Under the pieces are notes generated by a model. It had not been told where the DNA came from and made no database searches. It worked only from the letters and a program-made list of their open reading frames with translations. DNA of 36,297 bases from Nemertoderma westbladi (lineage: Eukaryota > Xenacoelomorpha > Nemertodermatida > Nemertodermatidae), in the NCBI GenBank assembly GCA_032718475.1, contig JAUCBJ010008851.1, forward strand, positions 1 through 36,297. Reading direction: 5' to 3'. Position 1 is the stretch's first letter. The number at the start of each line of letters is the position of its first letter. The position numbers were made by a program, and so were the translations under genes. Positions 31,704 through 36,297 of this stretch are shown here, piece after piece.

Positions 31704-32433
31704 CTGTAAGTTATTAATTATTCGAATTTACTTTAATATGGAATATTTTCTAGAAAATTTTCACATGGGTTAGCTGAGGCGTTTTTATTCAATCGCAAAT
31801 TTTGATTTTAAATATTTTTTTGGATATGATACTGTATAATGGTAATGGCATTTTATTAATAATATTCATATTACATAATATCGTAGCTTTGTGTCATAAG
31901 GCCGTAAGTACAAAAAATTGAAATTGTTCAGGAGAGTCTATATAAAATATGGAGAGACTTACAATTGGGCGTTTCTGCTGCAAAATATTGTTCAATAGAA
32001 TTATTGGATTTCACTTTATTACATATAGTAATACATCACTCCCCATTGGTTAAAACTTTACATAGGTCCTTTCTGCAGTAAAATATTGTCCGCTGGTATA
32101 TAGGGCTTCGCTTTACCTCGCAATTTATTATCATAACTTCCCATTGGTTAAAATGTTCAATAATACTTCATCAGCTGATAGAGCATGTCTTAAAGTGTGG
32201 AATTGTTTAAATAAGTAAAATCCGACAAAAAATTAGGGCCTTTATGGCACTTAAGCTACGATAATATGAAAACGGGTCTCTGTCGTTACTAGGCCTATAT
32301 TATTTTACGTTTTGGTTTGCCTCTGGTAGAGTGAGAGGAACCTTCGAATTTTCGGATTACACCGGGTATCTACAGTACAGTAGTATTAGAATAAACATCC
32401 AGTACATGGTAACTGGGTAATATTAACACTTAC
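31704..32433. other. Intronic spacer
   Basis: No gene seen. A short repeated motif (CCCATTGGTTAAAA at about 32043 and 32142, with nearby GCAAAATATTG/GTAAAATATTG) suggests a local duplication of roughly 100 bp at 31975-32165. Confidence 0.35.
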
Positions 32434-32580
32434 TGTTGGGCATGCAGGATGATAGTGGATCGAAAGGATCGGATCTGTAGTAGCCATCCATGCAGTCGCA
32501 TTTGGCAACCGAGTTCCCTGCGTTGTTAACCGAGGGACTGCAGTCTTCAAACTCGAGACAGACAACGTTGTCGCAAAGAT
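32434..32580 (-). CDS. EGF-like exon 2
   Basis: 147 bp, one six-cysteine EGF module (DLCDNVVCLEFEDCSPS..., CDCMDGYYRSDPFDPLSSC) with slightly longer loops than the others. Acceptor AATTATTATAG, donor A|GTAAGT, phase 1-1. Confidence 0.87.
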
Positions 32581-32884
32581 CTATAATAATTAATGAAAAT
32601 AAAGTAATATTAATTATTAATTACAAAAATTAGTCGCTTCCAGTTATTATATTCCTTTTGTGCTGTCTTGAGTTTAGAAAAATGTACTGTAGGCCTGTTT
32701 GGAATTTACGGATAAACTTTTTGGACTTTGTTTTGATTTGACTACAGGAAGCTCATGAAAGACATTAATTCGTAAATATTCTGGAACATATACTGTAATT
32801 TAGTTATAATTTATAAACCTAAATAATACCTGTTATAATTTCAAATAAAATAACCAATTAATGTTGTGTTTGTGTCTCTCTTAC

Positions 32885-33004
32885 TGTTATGATGGCAAAC
32901 GTTGTCAGTTTTTGTGTAATCTTGGAAACAAACACAATCGAATTCTAGAACGCTGAGTTTTTGGCAAAAGCTGTTTGCCTGACACGTTGCGGCATCACAG
33001 GGAT
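32885..33004 (-). CDS. EGF-like exon 1 (most upstream visible)
   Basis: 120 bp, one six-cysteine EGF module (DPCDAATCQANSFCQKL..., CVCFQDYTKTDNVCHHN). Acceptor AAATTATCCAG, donor A|GTAAGA, phase 1-1. The presence of an acceptor shows that earlier exons, including any signal peptide, lie further upstream. A CR1-like LINE sits directly upstream at 33230-34932, and I saw no further exon before the window end. Confidence 0.86.
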
Positions 33005-33229
33005 CTGGATAATTTAATAAAATAAATATTAAATAAAAAACTATTTATATACAGTAACAGTAATAGAATAACAGTCAATGCAATGCAAAGAAAACATTAC
33101 AGTAATAACTATTTACATAGATGATCCGAGTGGCTTTGTTACACGAACGAACGTTAGTGAGTGAGTGAAAATAAAGCCACGAGGATCAGAACACTGTAAA
33201 GTACTTTGCAACAAGTATGTATGTAGTTT

Positions 33230-34932
33230 ATTCAAAAATTGTAACTTTACGAAATGATTGTACATATACATTATAAGTGATAGCTTTTTTATTTATACAT
33301 TATGTAAAAACAATAACAAATACACCAAACAATGTACCGGTATAAAGGTATTGTCCAACATAACATATAGGATTACCCCTAAAGCTTTGCAGCTTATTTC
33401 CAAGGGGGTCCTTTATGTTACTTGATTACAAATACAATATTACACTACGCTAACCTAAAACCAATATAAAACGTAATTATACCCCCTCCCTGTTTTATAT
33501 AAAACGTAATTACACTATGTACATGTATAACTTAACCGAGAGCGTGACAATGTCCGACTCAACGATAAAGATGTAATGTACAGAACAATTTATTATAAAA
33601 CGTAATTACAGTATAAATAGTAAATAATTAATAAACTAATAACTTACTGTAGGACTATTGTACCTATTTTTACATTGCACACGGAGGTGAGATTTAACTG
33701 CAGATTTTAAAGAATGTTGATTATTTAGGTTTTTAATTTCATTAGGCAGAGCGTTCCAATTTTTAATGCCGTTAAAAAAGAAAGTATCAGATTCAAAGGA
33801 TTTACAATTCGGGAGGTAGAAGTTTGAAGCACTAGCTCTGGTACTGTAAGAGTGTGTATCGCGTACTCTGTTGAATTTTTGTTTTAGGTAATTGGGACAT
33901 TTACCATTATACACTTTATGCACATGGTTAAGGCGTAGCTGCTTAACTCTACTATCTAAGTTAAGTAGTCCAGATTCAGAAAAGTCATCTGGAGTTAGGT
34001 GGTGCCTAGGTTTGTAGTCTTTAATAAATCGTATTACTTTATTCTGAGCAACTTGTAGTTTATTACATTTAAGCTGTTTGGTTAAGCCTTCATACCAAGA
34101 AGAGCACGCATAGTCCATGTGACACTGTATTAAAGAAGAGCAAAGTTGCGGGAGTCGGTGTTTAAACTATTTTTAATTCTGTATAGAAACCTAAGCCTAC
34201 TGTTAACTTTCGAGAAAATATTTTTCACTGTACTTTCTCCTGATAAGCAGTTATCCAATGTGGCGCCTAAATATTTAACTTCCTTTTTATTTTCAATCTT
34301 ATGTCCATTACTAGTGACTTCAAACTTTGTTACCTTCTTTAACTTTCTTTTGGAACCAAACGAAATACTTTCAGTGTTACCGTAGTGAATGGATAGCTTA
34401 TTATCAACCAACCACTCATTACAGGATTCTAGAACTGCACTTAACTTTTGGGAAATATGGGTAGGATCTTTATGAGAGAAAATAAGAGCACTGTCGTCGG
34501 CATATAAAATGAGTTTAAAATCGGGATCTATACTACTTATCATATCATTTACATAGCATACAAAAAGCAGAGGACCTAATATACTACCTTGCGGTACACC
34601 ACAGGTAATCTCTTGTATAGTAGACTGCGATTTGCTAATGACTACAGTTTGACCTCTGTCTGACAGGTAGGACTTGAACCAGTCTATAGAACCTACACCC
34701 ATAAGGCCTAACTTATCAAGCAGAATTTCGTGATCTACAGTATCGAAAGCCTTTTGTAGGTCCAACATTTCCATACCAGTATATAAACCCTTTGCGTTAT
34801 TACATCTAATTGTATCAGTTAAGTTAATAAGGCAGGTGTCTGTAGAATATGATTTACGAAAACCGGACTGAAGTTCATAGATCAGATTTAGCCTACTAAG
34901 ATGTGGGTTAAGTCTGATCTATGAACTTCAGT
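33230..34932 (-). mobile_element. CR1/L2-like non-LTR retrotransposon, 5'-truncated and frameshifted
   Basis: On the minus strand: RT motifs [11 protein letters not shown] near 34850, [15 protein letters not shown] (34774 downward), [14 protein letters not shown] and [10 protein letters not shown] (catalytic YADD near 34500). A C-terminal CR1/L2-type region follows (MDYACSSWYEG..., NWNALPNEI) and ends at about 33636. The frame breaks near 34137, so the enzyme is dead, and no endonuclease is present. The 3' UTR (33230-33636) has the ACCCCCTTGGAAATAAGC block typical of CR1/L2 tails, ending near AATAAACTACATACATAC. The 5' end carries a 20-bp inverted repeat (34867-34886 and 34913-34932). It is a different lineage from the A-H LINE copies. 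Confidence 0.88.
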
Positions 34933-35457
34933 ACTAAAGTGATAGAAAGTGATAGAAACAGCACAAATTATATTAGTTACTGTATAAATAAATGTAAAAA
35001 TGACATAATAAATTATGTTATAAATAAGTTAGCTTATATTTATGGTGGCGTTTGGAGGCATGTTAGGGTGTATAATAATTTAGCTAGGCCCTACTGGTTA
35101 TTAATAGCTATACACCGCCTACCGGTAGGTAATGCAGTAGGCCTATCAGGCGTTACGTAATGTCCACTAGGGGGACATTCTGAAATTAAACTAAGCTTGG
35201 TAAGTATGCAGTCCGTCAAATTTTTAGAAAGAATCTGAAGTTTGATAAAAAAAAAATGAGACTATCTCTCAGTCGGTACAGGTACTGTACGGTAGTTTCT
35301 GACTTTTGATAAAAACCGAAATAAGTGGGTAAAAAATTAAACCAAACTTGGTAAACATATAATTTTTGTGGAATTTCGCACATTACAGTAGGCCTCGTCC
35401 AAAATTCCACAAAATGTATTAGATTACAGTCTCATGACTTAGGGTTAGGGTTACATC
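34933..35457. other. Spacer with a short TTAGGG run
   Basis: No gene seen. TTAGGGTTAGGGTTA at 35439-35453 is two and a half telomere-type repeats directly next to the 3' end of LINE copy G. Confidence 0.4.
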
Positions 35458-36297
35458 ACTACTACTACTACTAGGATCGGCATGCTGCATTGCAGCTGCA
35501 TTTTTAAGAATGCTGTGCCGGCTTATCGACAAAATTACACCGCCACAACTCCCTATCACCCATGACATTTGCTAGATCATCCGCATCTTCAAGGCCAGTG
35601 TCCTTTAAGATGCGTCTCAAGAAAGTCATGGGCTGTCCACCATGCTTATTTACTCCATGAGGCTGCCAAAGTACAAGATTATGCACTGGCTGGTCCTCAC
35701 GGCGAAAGCAATGTCCTGCAAAGCGGAGGCGATTTTGTTCTAGTGTCAAGCTTGGGGGAACCAATGAGACACCTCCAATGTTATATAGTGTCTCGTTGGA
35801 GATGTGTGCATTGTACTTGACACAATGAACCCGGCGTAGCATTCTTGTGAATGTGCCATCCAGAGATTTGGTGTCCTCAGCAGTTAGAGCCCAGCATGGA
35901 CTCCCATAGAGGAGTACTGGAACTACTGCTGCTCTAAATAATCGGACCTTAAGTGTCCGATTAATTCTCGGTGACTTCCAAATCCTGGAAAGCCTATTCA
36001 AGGCTGCCCATGCCTTTCCCTTACGTATTCGAAGGTCCTCACCTGACTTCCGGATCCATGATCCCAGGTAACAGAAGTCATCCACATGCTCAAGCATACC
36101 ATCTTTTGAGCTTATGCTCATCCGATCAGAGACTTGCTGAGGATTTTCAAAGTTAACTGTCAAAATTTTGGTCTTTCTGTAGTTAATAAAAAGACCAACA
36201 CTAGAAGCAGCATGTTCTAATGAGCTGAGGAGCCGTTGGGCTCCCTCTAATGATTCTGAGAGTACTCCTAAGTCATCAGCAAAGTCTAGATCAGTTA
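35458..36297 (-). mobile_element. LINE copy G: 3' part, runs off the window
   Basis: Minus strand, nearly identical to copy F: a tail of five TAG units (35458-35472), the same 3' UTR, then an open frame from the right window edge down to the stop at 35504-35506. It covers DFADD at the edge, the C-terminal YGSPCWAL and LRFAGHCFRRED. It has TTA after FADD, not the stop found in F. Within the window I see no break, so it could be part of an intact element; that depends on sequence outside. Confidence 0.93.

Overview
The window looks like a piece of a large, repeat-rich animal genome, most likely a marine invertebrate. The evidence is spliced genes with clean GT-AG introns, several classes of non-LTR retrotransposon, a Polinton/Maverick-type family B DNA polymerase relic, a P-element/THAP9-like transposase, EGF-repeat exons and a Gal3ST-type sulfotransferase. 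The recurrent palindrome TAGGCCTA, TTAGGG repeats and the gene families suggest, but do not prove, a deuterostome such as an echinoderm or hemichordate. I see no prokaryotic operons, no tRNA or rRNA gene and no CRISPR array.

Layout. 1-1825: unrecognised non-coding DNA. 1826-2929: a 5'-truncated LINE copy (A), followed by a small acidic ORF that may be an exon. 3317-6346: AT-rich DNA with a possible tRNA-derived SINE and a tandem array carrying eight pol III B-box-like motifs. 6347-10388 (-): a decayed family B DNA polymerase with at least four stops and about five frameshifts. 10389-12405: mostly unassigned. 12406-12699: a MITE with 34-bp terminal inverted repeats. 12850-23234: LINE territory with five copies (B to F) of one family in both orientations. 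Copy F is almost complete: APE endonuclease plus RT, an 11-bp direct repeat at its ends and a single nonsense codon. It is interleaved with a 30-bp minisatellite and regions rich in AGTGCTAAC or GGGGTTTTATCAGA motifs.

24015-33004 (-): the main host gene, seven EGF-like exons, each flanked by canonical splice sites and all phase 1-1. Inside its introns, on the opposite strand, lie a Gal3ST-like sulfotransferase gene (25219-26970) and a P-like transposase relic (28533-29740) whose coding sequence holds twelve in-frame copies of a 39-bp repeat. 33230-34932 (-) is a CR1/L2-like LINE with a fold-back at its 5' end. 35458-36297 (-) is another copy (G) of the first LINE family, running off the window.

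The transposon pieces mostly do not work with one another. The points of biological interest are the nested host genes, the repeat expansion inside a conserved transposase motif, the near-intact LINE with its (TAG)n tail, and the orphan polymerase.
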